From assembly GCA_016185625.1 (NCBI GenBank), contig JACPND010000018.1, positions 1-54,809 on the forward strand: a stretch of DNA of 54,809 nt. Direction: 5' to 3'. The translations under genes were made by a program, and so were the position numbers. Within the stretch, counting starts at the first letter, position 1; every line of letters starts with the position of its first letter. Below, in pieces: positions 24,849 through 33,133 of this stretch. The stretch is from Candidatus Woesearchaeota archaeon. Lineage in GTDB: Archaea; Nanobdellota; Nanobdellia; Woesearchaeales; GW2011-AR9. The notes under the pieces were generated by a model that searched no databases, was not told where the DNA came from, and saw nothing but the letters and a program-made list of their open reading frames with translations.

Positions 24849-25679
24849 ATGAAAGTCCCTTTGTTTACGGAAAGCTGGCTGATCCTGAAAAAGAATAAAG
24901 TGCTCTTTGTGCCAAATGTACTGCTCTTTGCCATTCAATTGTCCTTATTTGGGGCATGGTTATGGCTCAGCGGCATCGGTGAAGTGGTAATTCAAAATGA
25001 TTTCCGGCGCTTTTTGGATTTAATTGCTTCGGGAAAGCCGGTTATTTTCTTTGTAGTGTATTTATTCATTGGCATGCTGATTGAAAACTTTATTCTCACG
25101 GCTAAATACGGCCTGATTAAAGGCGTGCTGACCAAAGGAAAGACCTCGCTGAAGGAAGGAATGCAATTTGCCCAACAATATTATTGGACGAGTTTAGGGA
25201 TTCATGTGACCAGTACACTGATTGTGGTGATCCCATTATTATTGATAGCGATAGTCTTGTTCTTGCTGCTGCCGGTAAGTAAACTAGTAGCAGTGGCTTT
25301 GTTCATTCCGCTGGCGCTGATGTACCTGGCGTATATCACCATCCGGTTGCTGTTTGTCTATCCGGTGATGGCGTTTCATAAAAAAGGCGCGTACAGTTCC
25401 CTAAAAGAAGATTTCCATTTTGTAAAGACGCATCTGCATCATACCTTTGTCACCTGGCTGATTTTGGTAGGCGTGCTGATTATCGTATCCATCATGAAAG
25501 CAAATGCCGGATTCGTGACCGAGTTGCTGTACGGGCAGTTATTCTTTTTGGGATTGGTGGGCGTGTTCGTGATTTTGGCATTAGAAATTCTTGTTTCCGT
25601 GTGGGAGCACGTGTTTATTTTCAGGAGTTATCTGGCAGAAAGAAGGAAGAGCCGTGGTCTGAGCGAAGCGAAGGAGTAA
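24849..25679 (+). CDS. Polytopic membrane protein, 276 aa
   Basis: It has about six membrane segments, starting with MKVPLFTESWLILKKNKVLF, a layout shared by archaeal and bacterial proteins of unknown function in the DUF975/DUF6159-like group. A soluble loop contains FHFVKTHLHHTF. It is preceded by a TATA-like tatttata and stands alone, divergent from cutA. No transport or catalytic motif can be named. Confidence 0.68.
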   Translation: MKVPLFTESWLILKKNKVLFVPNVLLFAIQLSLFGAWLWLSGIGEVVIQNDFRRFLDLIASGKPVIFFVVYLFIGMLIENFILTAKYGLIKGVLTKGKTSLKEGMQFAQQYYWTSLGIHVTSTLIVVIPLLLIAIVLFLLLPVSKLVAVALFIPLALMYLAYITIRLLFVYPVMAFHKKGAYSSLKEDFHFVKTHLHHTFVTWLILVGVLIIVSIMKANAGFVTELLYGQLFFLGLVGVFVILALEILVSVWEHVFIFRSYLAERRKSRGLSEAKE

Positions 25680-25685
25680 TGAGTT

Positions 25686-26190
25686 TTAGATTCGGTTTAT
25701 TTCTTTCGTTGAAATCTCCCCTCTAAATCGCTCTTCAAACAAACTGGCTACTCTCTTCCGGAGCAGATAGGTATCGGCATTCTGGACGTATGCCATCCAT
25801 CCCTCCATAAAATCGTAGACATTGTCATAGCTAATCTTTCCTCTGTCGTAATATTGGCATATCCCGTGAAATTTCCGATAAAAATTTCGAACATTCTTCA
25901 GCTTTATCAGCTTATGGTGCGGAAAAATCTTCAGCCCTAAAAATTCCGTTCCTCGTGGCAATGGCACTATTCGGGACTTTGTTGGATGAAGCTCAAGAGT
26001 GGGATTTTTCTGCAGAAAACTACTTATTACTTGAAATATTTTTTCCAATTCCTTCCTTGAGTTATGCAATATAACAAAGTCATCTATAGCGAAGATAATA
26101 TTTTACTTTGAGTGTATGCTTCACAAAATGGTCTAATCCATTCAGACACACGTTAGCGAAGAACTGAGATGTCAAATTACCCAGGGGTAT
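25686..26190 (-). pseudogene. Reverse transcriptase remnant, DGR-like
   Basis: From 26190 the minus strand reads IPLGNLTSQFFANVCLNGLDHF, then KHTLKVKYYLRY. A frameshift follows at the catalytic YxDD box, and the frame resumes DDFVILHNSRKELEKIF and FLGLKIFPHHKLIKLKNVRNF to the stop. The motif LGxxxSQ is the signature of diversity-generating-retroelement RTs rather than QGxxxSP of group II introns. Fingers motifs 1-3 are missing upstream. The shift is explained by loss of one TA from a tatata run (cgctatagatgac). The enzyme is dead. Confidence 0.8.
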
Positions 26191-27241
26191 GGTATTTCCT
26201 CAATTCTTCCCGTTGCATAATTTGGTTATACAATTCTAAAGCTTCTCTTCCGGTAATAATCTTATGTGCTGTTGCATTTATTCCTGGATTTGTTCCAGCT
26301 TTATAGAGTGCCAGAGTGTCAATGCGTCCACCATCACTTCCCACCAACTCGGTAGCCCCGTTTCCTTCATTCTTGCTAATCACTATTGTCCCCACTTTTC
26401 CACCATCACTTCCCGCCCAATAGGCAACCCAGTCTCCTTTATTCTCGCTAATCACTATTGTCCCCACTTTTCCAGCATAACTTCCCGCCCCGTGGGCAGC
26501 CCAGTCTCCTTTATTCTCGCTAATCACTATTGTCCCAACTTGTCCATTATCACTTCCCGCCCTGTGGGCAGCATTGGCTCCTTTATTCCCGCTAATCACT
26601 ATTGTCCCCACTTGTCCACCATCTCTTCCCGCCCACTCAGCAGCCCCGTCTCCTTTATTCTTGCTAATCACTATTGTCCCCACTTGTCCTTTATAACTTC
26701 CCGCCCACTCGGCAGCCCAGTCTCCTTTATTCTCGCTAATCACTATTGTCCCCACTTGTCCTTTATAACTTCCCATAAAAGCGCAGGTATCTGTTCCAAC
26801 AACATTTTTCACCCGGACAGTATCTGCTCTCTCTGCATAATAGAACAAATACGAAAAGGAATTTTCATAAAGATCAATCTCAATATTCGCGGTTCTTCTT
26901 TTCTTATGCGCCCTTTCAGTCAGAAGATGTAATAAAACACCCGTATACAAACCTAAAGCTTGTGCTTCATTTTTATCATAGTTATTATTCGCTTTGGCTA
27001 AAACCAATGACTGCAAATCCGCAGCGGTGAATGGTTCTATCTCCCGCAAGGAGCGGTAAAGAGGAACGTAAATCCCTGATTTAATCTCCTTCCACGATTT
27101 ATCAGCAAACTTCCCCGCAAATTCTGTTACTGCTTCTTTTTCCCGCTGCAGCAATTGCTCTAGTGTAGTTGCTTTTCTTTCCTGCACGTCCCGTTCTTTC
27201 TGTATTCCTTTAAGGTCGTCAAAGAGGGGCATGGTGTTCAC
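26177..27241 (-). CDS. Repeat protein with 24-residue variable repeats
   Basis: A 354-residue protein with a helical N-terminal half and, from about residue 155, six to seven tandem repeats of 24 residues with consensus G-S-x-x-G-x-VGTIVIS-x-NKG-x-x-x-A-x-x-A, then a helical tail. Repeats of this strand-rich kind would form a beta-solenoid. It starts with GTG (or ATG at 27232) overlapping the MoxR gene stop, and its stop overlaps the reverse-transcriptase remnant. Residues that differ between repeats fall at a few fixed positions. Function is unknown; it could be the diversified target of the lost retroelement. Confidence 0.7.
   Translation of the reverse strand: MNTMPLFDDLKGIQKERDVQERKATTLEQLLQREKEAVTEFAGKFADKSWKEIKSGIYVPLYRSLREIEPFTAADLQSLVLAKANNNYDKNEAQALGLYTGVLLHLLTERAHKKRRTANIEIDLYENSFSYLFYYAERADTVRVKNVVGTDTCAFMGSYKGQVGTIVISENKGDWAAEWAGSYKGQVGTIVISKNKGDGAAEWAGRDGGQVGTIVISGNKGANAAHRAGSDNGQVGTIVISENKGDWAAHGAGSYAGKVGTIVISENKGDWVAYWAGSDGGKVGTIVISKNEGNGATELVGSDGGRIDTLALYKAGTNPGINATAHKIITGREALELYNQIMQREELRKYHTPG
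26320..26775 (-). repeat. 72-bp tandem repeat array with codon-focused variation
   Basis: Six readable 72-bp units plus a degenerate seventh. The core ggg aca ata gtg att agc is identical in all six complete units, and I count about two silent changes, against at least ten codon positions with amino-acid-changing differences. Confidence 0.85.
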
Positions 27242-28356
27242 CTTATTACTTCTAACACCATCTTTCCTAGAGGATGATCAACCTGTTCTAAAATTTGCTT
27301 CGCTTCAGCAAGGTTGCCGCTTTCTTCCTGATTAAGAATTCTGATGGCTTTTCGCACCTGCTGAAATCCCCTTTTTTCTGTAAGCGCAGCATAATTCTCC
27401 CAGGTTCTTTCAATGATCTGCCGGGCGCACTCCATCCGCACCGGGAGTTTCCGAGGCTCGGACAATACTTTCTGGAAAAATTCTTCTTCCGGCTTAAGGC
27501 GCCGGGCAGTAGTGTACACAAAGGCTGACTTCAGGTCTTCTACCTCTACCTTTTGTTTTCCGGTGTACCAGGCAATAGCCTGCCCCAAGCAAGTCCAGTC
27601 CTGAAGGAACCGCCCAGTTAATGATTCTTTCAGCAAGGTTCCGGCATAAGCTTGGTCATGCGTATCATCAGAAGGAGGATCGTCCAGCCGCAGCCGGCCA
27701 TATTTACAGCTGTGGATAAGCTCCGCTAGTGTAGAGTAGAAAAACAGCCGCGCTTCCGGGTCAAAAGGAACGCTCTCAACTTCTTTCTGGATACTTTTCA
27801 TGCTGCCATTGTGGATGAAGGGAACCCCTCTCTTGCTGAGAGCTTTCACCATTTCATCCTGCATATGCTGGATTTTCTCCTGCACCGCCGGAGCATCATT
27901 CTTGTGCTTCTGGTAAAATTCCAAGAGACTCTGAACTTTCTCTTCTAGCCCCAGCAGGCTCTGGATATTCCTTTCCGCGTTGCGAACCAGCTGGTCATGC
28001 CGCACCGGATTATAGTGCGGCGGTTCCAGCACTGCACTATAAACATCTACCAGATTATCATTCAGCAAGAAAGTACCGCCATGGCTTTCCGGGTTGCAGG
28101 AGGAATTCATAGGGCAGCTGAAAGACCAGGCTTCCGGCGACTGATACCAGTTTGGTCTTGCCGGTTCCGCGTTCACCCTCCAACAGCGTGTTCTTTCCCA
28201 GGCAGGAATTCAGCAGCAGTAGAGTAGTAGTAATCGGAAAACAGCTTTGTCTGCTGCTGGAATCTTTAAAAGTGTAGATATCACGGGGCACTTCCGCAAT
28301 AAAGTTCTGAGTGCAATAATCCACCATTCCCCGGATTTTATCCTGATAGGTCGTCA
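27238..28356 (-). pseudogene. MoxR-type AAA+ ATPase with central deletion and frameshift
   Basis: The N-terminal part has Walker A, LLEGERGTGKTKLVSVAG, up to QLPYEF. The next recognisable segment, in a different frame, is NPESHGGTFLLNDNLVDV followed by AVLEPPHYNPVR, which belongs well downstream of Walker B in MoxR proteins. About 100 residues, including Walker B, are missing at the junction near 28120. The C-terminal lid and helical domain run to the stop. The gene cannot make an active ATPase. It is in an operon-like row with the repeat protein and RT remnant. Confidence 0.8.
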
Positions 28357-28482
28357 TAACCACCTTAGAAAGCCCCCCCCCTTTATAAATCTTTTGTTAC
28401 TGTTTAGTGGTTCTGTATTTAAGGACGGTTACCTCTTGCTGTGTTGCATAATTAACTCATAGTTCTATTATCTCTACTGCCC

Positions 28483-28703
28483 TTATACTTCCCCGTATTG
28501 TTTTAGTGTTTTGTAGGCCCAAAACTTGACCGCGGCTTCCTGTAAGATGCCAATTTCCGAACGTGCATGAATCTGCTCACCAAACATACGCTTTACGGCA
28601 CTAAATCTAACAAGTACTCGCCTCTTTTTACGAGCTGCCTGTCGTTTTTCTTCCAATCTCCGGTATCAACGTATTTCTTTCCCCACCTTTTCTTTTTAGC
28701 CAT
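28483..28703 (-). pseudogene. Transposase remnant, both ends joined
   Basis: From the ATG at 28703 the frame reads MAKKKRWGKKYVDTGDWKKN and onward RQLVKRGEYLLDL, like the start of an IS5-type transposase. After a shift, VKRMFGEQIHARSEIGILQE and VKFWAYKTLKQYGEV match the end of such a protein. The whole catalytic middle is deleted. It lies just inside the left inverted repeat. Confidence 0.65.
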
Positions 28704-28762
28704 TGAAAACACCTCTTTAGATATCTACATTATATAAAATAATGTAAAGGTTTATATACTTA

Positions 28763-29038
28763 TTGGTATTTCTTGACAGAATGAAGAAAAAAGTGATTGT
28801 CTTGTACGATTTGAAAGATAAGTCAAATGCAGAAAGAACAAGAATCATTCAAATGTTGTATAGTCATCGAGAGAAATCAAACTACACTTACGCTTATCAA
28901 AGAAAAGGGTTGCTCAATAATTTTAATATTGAGAAATCTAAGAAAACTGCACTTCTTGTAAAAAATAAAAATGATCTTGCTAAAATCTCAGAGATTCTCC
29001 AAAAACTAAAAGTGAGGTTTGAAGTGGTGCAAGGCTAA
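28763..29038 (+). CDS. Passenger ORF of the IS-like element, 91 aa
   Basis: A lysine-rich protein (the likely start is the ATG at 28781, MKKKVIVLYDLKDKSNAERT) with a predicted beta-alpha-beta fold and a C-terminal DLAKISEILQKLKVRFEV. It begins downstream of a TATA-like tttatatac. It lies wholly inside the inverted repeats, so it is probably part of the element. I recall similar small proteins beside DPANN transposases. A regulatory or accessory role is inferred; the sequence shows no known domain. Confidence 0.6.
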   Translation: MVFLDRMKKKVIVLYDLKDKSNAERTRIIQMLYSHREKSNYTYAYQRKGLLNNFNIEKSKKTALLVKNKNDLAKISEILQKLKVRFEVVQG

Positions 29039-29061
29039 AGAATTATGCAACACAGCAGGTA

Positions 29062-29499
29062 CTATTTAAAGCTTTCTGGTGTTACTACTCCAGTGTAAGA
29101 TTTATTTTTCAGCAAGCTGCTCTTGTACTTTTCCGGCTGGAACGCCTGCATCCTTTTTATTCCCGGAAACAAACCAAGAATTGCTAACTTCTTCTCCACC
29201 ACCTTTTCATCCACTTTCTGATCATATCCTAAACACAAAACATCCGGCTTTTTCTCCTGGATGATGCGGAAATGATCGTCGGGATAGCCCAGCACGGCTT
29301 CGTCGACAAGGGATAAAGCTTGCACCGCCTCTAGCCTTTGCTGCTCGTTATGGCGTAGTTTTTTACGTTGTTTTCTCTTCGTATAATCTCGCGCCACAAC
29401 CACAATCAAATAATCTCCATATTTCTTCGCCTGTTCAAGATAGTTCAGATGTCCGGGATGCAGGATATCAAAGGTGCCGAAGCACATGACGGTTTTCAT
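29062..29499 (-). CDS. ribL: FAD synthase, archaeal RibL type
   Basis: A cytidylyltransferase-fold enzyme that adenylates FMN to FAD. The start MKTVMCFGTFDILHPGHLNYLEQAKKYG contains the nucleotide-binding HPGH motif, and the distal motif for this superfamily lies near VTPESFK-adjacent SYTGVV. Length 145 fits archaeal RibL. It could alternatively be a glycerol-3-phosphate cytidylyltransferase-like enzyme, but the archaeal context favours RibL. Its stop is close to the right end of the IS-like element. Confidence 0.85.
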   Translation of the reverse strand: MKTVMCFGTFDILHPGHLNYLEQAKKYGDYLIVVVARDYTKRKQRKKLRHNEQQRLEAVQALSLVDEAVLGYPDDHFRIIQEKKPDVLCLGYDQKVDEKVVEKKLAILGLFPGIKRMQAFQPEKYKSSLLKNKSYTGVVTPESFK

Positions 29500-29502
29500 G
29501 GT

Positions 29503-29775
29503 TTAATGTTTTGAATAGATGTTATCGTGATGATCGTAGTCTAAAAAGAAGACAATGTCAGTATTAGATTCATATTCGAATACTAATACAAATGATTTTG
29601 TGATGTGAACGCGCTTTTTATTTTTGAGGTTGTAACGAAGAGGCTTGTAATGGTCTGGATTCCCGCTTTCCACAATTTCTTTAATTTTCTTCAATATTGC
29701 CGTGAATGCAACGGGGTCTTTTTTCTTCAGTTTCGCCAGAATAGCATCCAAATTTGGCTTAATCTCATAATTCAT
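29503..29775 (-). CDS. RelE-like toxin
   Basis: A 90-residue ParE/RelE-fold mRNA interferase. The sequence YEIKPNLDAILAKLKKKDPVAFTAILKKI, the KPLRYNLKNKKRVHITKSFVLVFEY strands and the C-terminal FLDYDHHDNIY match the family, with the basic residues and terminal Tyr/His positions used for RNA cleavage. It overlaps the antitoxin gene upstream by 11 bp on the minus strand. Confidence 0.88.
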   Translation of the reverse strand: MNYEIKPNLDAILAKLKKKDPVAFTAILKKIKEIVESGNPDHYKPLRYNLKNKKRVHITKSFVLVFEYESNTDIVFFLDYDHHDNIYSKH

Positions 29776-29980
29776 GTTCTAAATAATGAAGAAATTTTTC
29801 TTTCGATGAGAATCTTTTTCCGGGTTCTTGCTTGATTTTCTCTAATTTTTCAAGATACTCCGGCCTGACTTGGTGGAGATCTTCATGGATTTCTTCCACA
29901 TTCTCTTCGATAAAGTGCAGTCTTTGGGCTATGGAGATTATTTCTTTGTGCAAATCGTATAAAGTGACTGCTTCAGTCAT
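29765..29980 (-). CDS. Antitoxin of the RelE-like pair
   Basis: A 71-residue helical protein (LYDLHKEIISIAQRLHFIEEN; VEEIHEDLHQVRPEYLEKLEKI) ending in a charged segment with FSSKEKFLHYLEHEL, which likely wraps the toxin. No DNA-binding domain is obvious. Position and overlap with the toxin gene support the call more than the sequence does. Confidence 0.75.
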   Translation of the reverse strand: MTEAVTLYDLHKEIISIAQRLHFIEENVEEIHEDLHQVRPEYLEKLEKIKQEPGKRFSSKEKFLHYLEHEL

Positions 29981-30038
29981 AGTATGTTAAACAAAGCAGT
30001 TCTTTATAAAATTTCCGTAGGAAAAAGTGATAAAATTT

Positions 30039-32174
30039 TCAAATGTATGAAAGCTCATTTTTTGCTTCTAACTTTGCTTTCCTAATCATTAACCTGACAT
30101 TATCCTTTTCTGCTTGGACTTCCACTTCTTCTATGATGATTTTTTTCCTGAACAGCGGACAATCCAACACCACGCTTTCAAACTCTCCGCCCTCCCCGGC
30201 GACATTGAGCGCATATTTTTTCTGTAATTCTTTTAGCTTCTCGATATCTTTTTCTGTAATGATTCTATTCAGCCAAGTTTTATCCAATCCTTCCGCCGCC
30301 ACCTGAGTAAAGATGAACCTGAATCCGGCCTGCAGCAGTTCAGACAACTGATTCTCCTGCGGCTTATGCCACAATGGAGCAAAGACCTTTAATCCAAGTT
30401 TATCACAGATTCTTTCGATGCGGTCGCGCTGATAGGTGGAAAACAAGGCGCCGGAAACCACGCCATCAAGGTGATACTTCTCTTTTGCTTTCTCCAGCGC
30501 CGTTTCTAAATCCGCCAATTCTTTTTCTTTCTCTCCCAATGTTTCCTGAATCAGAAGAGGAAGCCCCATCGCTTCGGCTTGCAGCTTCACCATTTCCACA
30601 CCCGCAGACTGGAACATGTAGGAATCAGGATTTTTTGAACGCATAGTAATCAGGCAGGCCAATTCATAATTCTGCTTCTGCATAATGTAGGCAGCGTAGG
30701 TGGAATCTTTCCCCGACGAAAATAACACGCCTAATTTAAGATTGCGGGTCGGATAAAAAGTCCGCAAATATGCCGATTTTGACGTGAATTTGTTTTTCTT
30801 CGCCAGTTTTCCCAGCGCCTGATCGAGACGAGAGCCATATTGGGCCGCTGTTTTCTTCCGTAACGCTATTTCTTGGGGAAGTCCCGCACCAAGAGCGATA
30901 TCACGCAATATCCATTTCCCAACGTCATCTTTTATTTTATAGCGTGAAGGGATTTTCAGCGCATAATCTACTAATTCCGTGTCCAGAAACGGCAAGCGCA
31001 ATTCTACGCCATGATGCATGGTAATCACGTCGTCACGATATAAATCCCGCTCATACATCTTCAATAATCCAGAAACACACTCCCGATTAATATTGCCCGA
31101 TTGTTTATGCCGTTCATATCCGGCAAAGATTTCCTCGCTGCCTAATCCGGAAAAGAGAACTTTGCAGCCGTCCTTTTTGGCCAATTCGCAGGCGAGATAA
31201 AAGGTTAAAGCCACGCCGACTTTCACCACGTTGGAATCTTCGATCAAAGGAACAATCTTTTTCAGGTACGCAGGAATTTCGTCGAGCTTGATGGTTCGAA
31301 TCTTTAATTTCAATCCTACTTCTTGGGCTGCTTTTTGCGCGGCAATAAGATCAGCTGCTGGCGTTTCGCTATCTAGGGCGGCGGTGTAACAGGTGAAATC
31401 GCAGCCCTGCTGCTTCAAATGATGTGCAATAAATGTCGAATCCACTCCGCCAGAGAACAGCAGTCCAAATTTCTTCTCCGGAATCCGTTTCTGAATTGCG
31501 TTAGCTAATAGAAGAGCCGTTTTCTGTTTTATTTTTTCATACGCATATTGATGTTCTGGCAGATAGGTGAAGAAAGGGCGCTGCGTTATGGTTAGTTTTT
31601 TATCTTTAATCTCGTACACCAAAATCTGCCGGGGATTCAGTTCCTGAATGTCGACGAAGCCAATCTTTTCCAACGCCTTTTTCTCTGACGCAAAGGCAAA
31701 AGAGTCAATATTGTGGCTATACCACAAAGGCTTCTCCCCCAGAAGATCACGAGCGAGATAAAGAGTATTATCATTCCAATACGCAAAGGCATAAACGCCA
31801 TCTAGTTCTTTGAGTTTATCACCATCATTTTTAACCAGAAAGGCATCCAAAAAGCGTAGCAGGACTTCCGCATCATTGGTGGCATTAAATTTGTATTTTT
31901 CATTCAATCCCTGCCAATTATAGATTTCACAGTTCGCAGCCAGAATTCCCTGGCCTTGGAGTGGCTGAGGAACATTTTCGACAACGGCGTGCAGGAGATG
32001 CCCCAGAGCATGATGGGATTTTTGTCGAGGAAGATCCATCAGCGTCCTGGCGTGAAAAATCGCGGGAGTGGCCAGACCGCAGCCATCTTTCCCGCGATTC
32101 TGCAGGAGAGCCAAGGCTCTCAAAACCTTTTCCACGGCTTCCGCATGATGAAACACTCCGACGATGGCGCACAT
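30039..32174 (-). CDS. Asparagine synthetase fused to a Dph6-like ligase domain
   Basis: Three domains in 711 residues. Residues 1-200 form a class II glutamine amidotransferase with Cys2 as nucleophile (MCAIVGVF). Residues about 215-440 are an asparagine-synthetase domain with PP-loop LLFSGGVDSTF. Residues about 465-700 are a second PP-loop domain (LGVLFSSGKDSTYAAYIM, with GVVSGALFSTYQRDRIERIC and GEGGEFESVV) of the diphthine-ammonia ligase family. The first part releases ammonia from glutamine, which the ligase could use for the last step of diphthamide synthesis on elongation factor 2. Channelling between domains is inferred. Confidence 0.88.
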   Translation of the reverse strand: MCAIVGVFHHAEAVEKVLRALALLQNRGKDGCGLATPAIFHARTLMDLPRQKSHHALGHLLHAVVENVPQPLQGQGILAANCEIYNWQGLNEKYKFNATNDAEVLLRFLDAFLVKNDGDKLKELDGVYAFAYWNDNTLYLARDLLGEKPLWYSHNIDSFAFASEKKALEKIGFVDIQELNPRQILVYEIKDKKLTITQRPFFTYLPEHQYAYEKIKQKTALLLANAIQKRIPEKKFGLLFSGGVDSTFIAHHLKQQGCDFTCYTAALDSETPAADLIAAQKAAQEVGLKLKIRTIKLDEIPAYLKKIVPLIEDSNVVKVGVALTFYLACELAKKDGCKVLFSGLGSEEIFAGYERHKQSGNINRECVSGLLKMYERDLYRDDVITMHHGVELRLPFLDTELVDYALKIPSRYKIKDDVGKWILRDIALGAGLPQEIALRKKTAAQYGSRLDQALGKLAKKNKFTSKSAYLRTFYPTRNLKLGVLFSSGKDSTYAAYIMQKQNYELACLITMRSKNPDSYMFQSAGVEMVKLQAEAMGLPLLIQETLGEKEKELADLETALEKAKEKYHLDGVVSGALFSTYQRDRIERICDKLGLKVFAPLWHKPQENQLSELLQAGFRFIFTQVAAEGLDKTWLNRIITEKDIEKLKELQKKYALNVAGEGGEFESVVLDCPLFRKKIIIEEVEVQAEKDNVRLMIRKAKLEAKNELSYI

Positions 32175-32307
32175 GGATTATATTCTCAAGTATATGGTTT
32201 AAAAATGTACGGGTTTAAAATGTGCGCATCATCTTAAAAAACGATACTTTTTTAAATAGAAATGATTTTTTCAGTTTCTTCATTATAGAGGTCAAGAAGA
32301 ACAGAAA

Positions 32308-33096
32308 GTGAACGAAATCAGCACAGCACAGGGAGTATTAGCAGATATTTCTGCACCAACGGGAATTAATCCGGAGGAGGATTTTCTTCGGCGGCGGACG
32401 ACTCGCTACTTACTGAACTTATATGACGGTGATCCGGAAAAACTCACCATGATTGGCCGGGTAAAGGAAAGGTTAGACTCTGTAGTCAATGACGTTCCTC
32501 AGCGAGAGTATTTCCATCAATTTTACAATAGGGAAAATGAGTCTGTTCCGCAAGGAGTGACCGGCCTCTACCTCTGGCCAGGGGGCCATCTGAGTATCCA
32601 CACCTGGCCGGAAAAAAAGATGGCGGCAATTGATGTTGTTGGCCATGGAGATGAAGACGACTTAGTCCAGCGGGTGAGAACAGTGTTGCCAGGAGAGTAT
32701 GAGATCATCTCAGAACAAGGCAGCAGGGATTCCTCACGAACTGTAGGAAGGCAGGTGACGGCTGATTTTATGCTTGGTGAAGGCAGACGACAGGGCGGCG
32801 CATCCGACATCGCATATTTGAGAGATGCAGACAGGGCGCTGGCGCTGCTGCAGAATATTTCGTCTGACTCCTGTTTTCACGTCGTGGGGAAAGTAGCCTA
32901 CGGCAGCGCTGAGGGCGTCGATGCGGCGGTGATTTTATCGGAATCGCATTTTAGCCTCCATTACGATCGGCAACACCGCCAAGCAAGGGTGGACATTTTT
33001 ACCTGTGGTGAGGAAGGCGATCCGCAGACTGGGTTGGAGTTGTTGAAAACGAGGCTGCAGGCTGAACCCCATCATGAAAAGAGTTATCGCCGTTAA
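32308..33096 (+). CDS. Tandem S-adenosylmethionine decarboxylase-like protein
   Basis: Class 1b AdoMet decarboxylases make the aminopropyl donor for spermidine and mature by self-cleavage at Glu-Ser. This 262-residue protein holds two copies. Repeat 1 reads GGHLSIHTWPEKKMAAIDV: the cleavage Ser and the later Cys are lost (Gly and His). Repeat 2 reads SESHFSLHYDRQHRQARVDIFTCG: it keeps Ser, His and Cys at exact family spacing but has lost HTWPE. It starts with GTG at 32308. Catalysis, if any, lies in the second half, as an internal-fusion dimer. Confidence 0.78.
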   Translation: MNEISTAQGVLADISAPTGINPEEDFLRRRTTRYLLNLYDGDPEKLTMIGRVKERLDSVVNDVPQREYFHQFYNRENESVPQGVTGLYLWPGGHLSIHTWPEKKMAAIDVVGHGDEDDLVQRVRTVLPGEYEIISEQGSRDSSRTVGRQVTADFMLGEGRRQGGASDIAYLRDADRALALLQNISSDSCFHVVGKVAYGSAEGVDAAVILSESHFSLHYDRQHRQARVDIFTCGEEGDPQTGLELLKTRLQAEPHHEKSYRR

Positions 33097-33133
33097 GGTG
33101 TGGTGTTCTTTTCTGGATGATTGTTTGTCTCTT

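Larger units (their letters stand above)
28438..29056. mobile_element. IS-like element with 16-bp terminal inverted repeats
   Basis: GCTGTGTTGCATAATT at the left end is repeated exactly inverted (AATTATGCAACACAGC) at 29041-29056. Between them lie a deleted transposase gene on the minus strand and a 91-residue ORF on the plus strand. A clear target-site duplication is not visible. Confidence 0.75.

Noticed and set aside
26320-26775. Possible CRISPR array because of regular 72-bp repeats
   Set aside because: The repeats are in frame, the whole unit is conserved with no unique spacers, and no cas genes are present.
26264-26932. Plus-strand ORF of 222 aa with Cys/His-containing repeats (ANHYCPH...)
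   Set aside because: It is the antisense shadow of the 72-bp repeat array; the minus-strand reading has a proper start, operon position and protein-like repeats.
28373-28381. C9 homopolymer (also at 44464-44472) as a phase-variation switch
   Set aside because: Both tracts are outside coding sequence; the first lies before a pseudogene and the second after thpR, so no switching target is evident.
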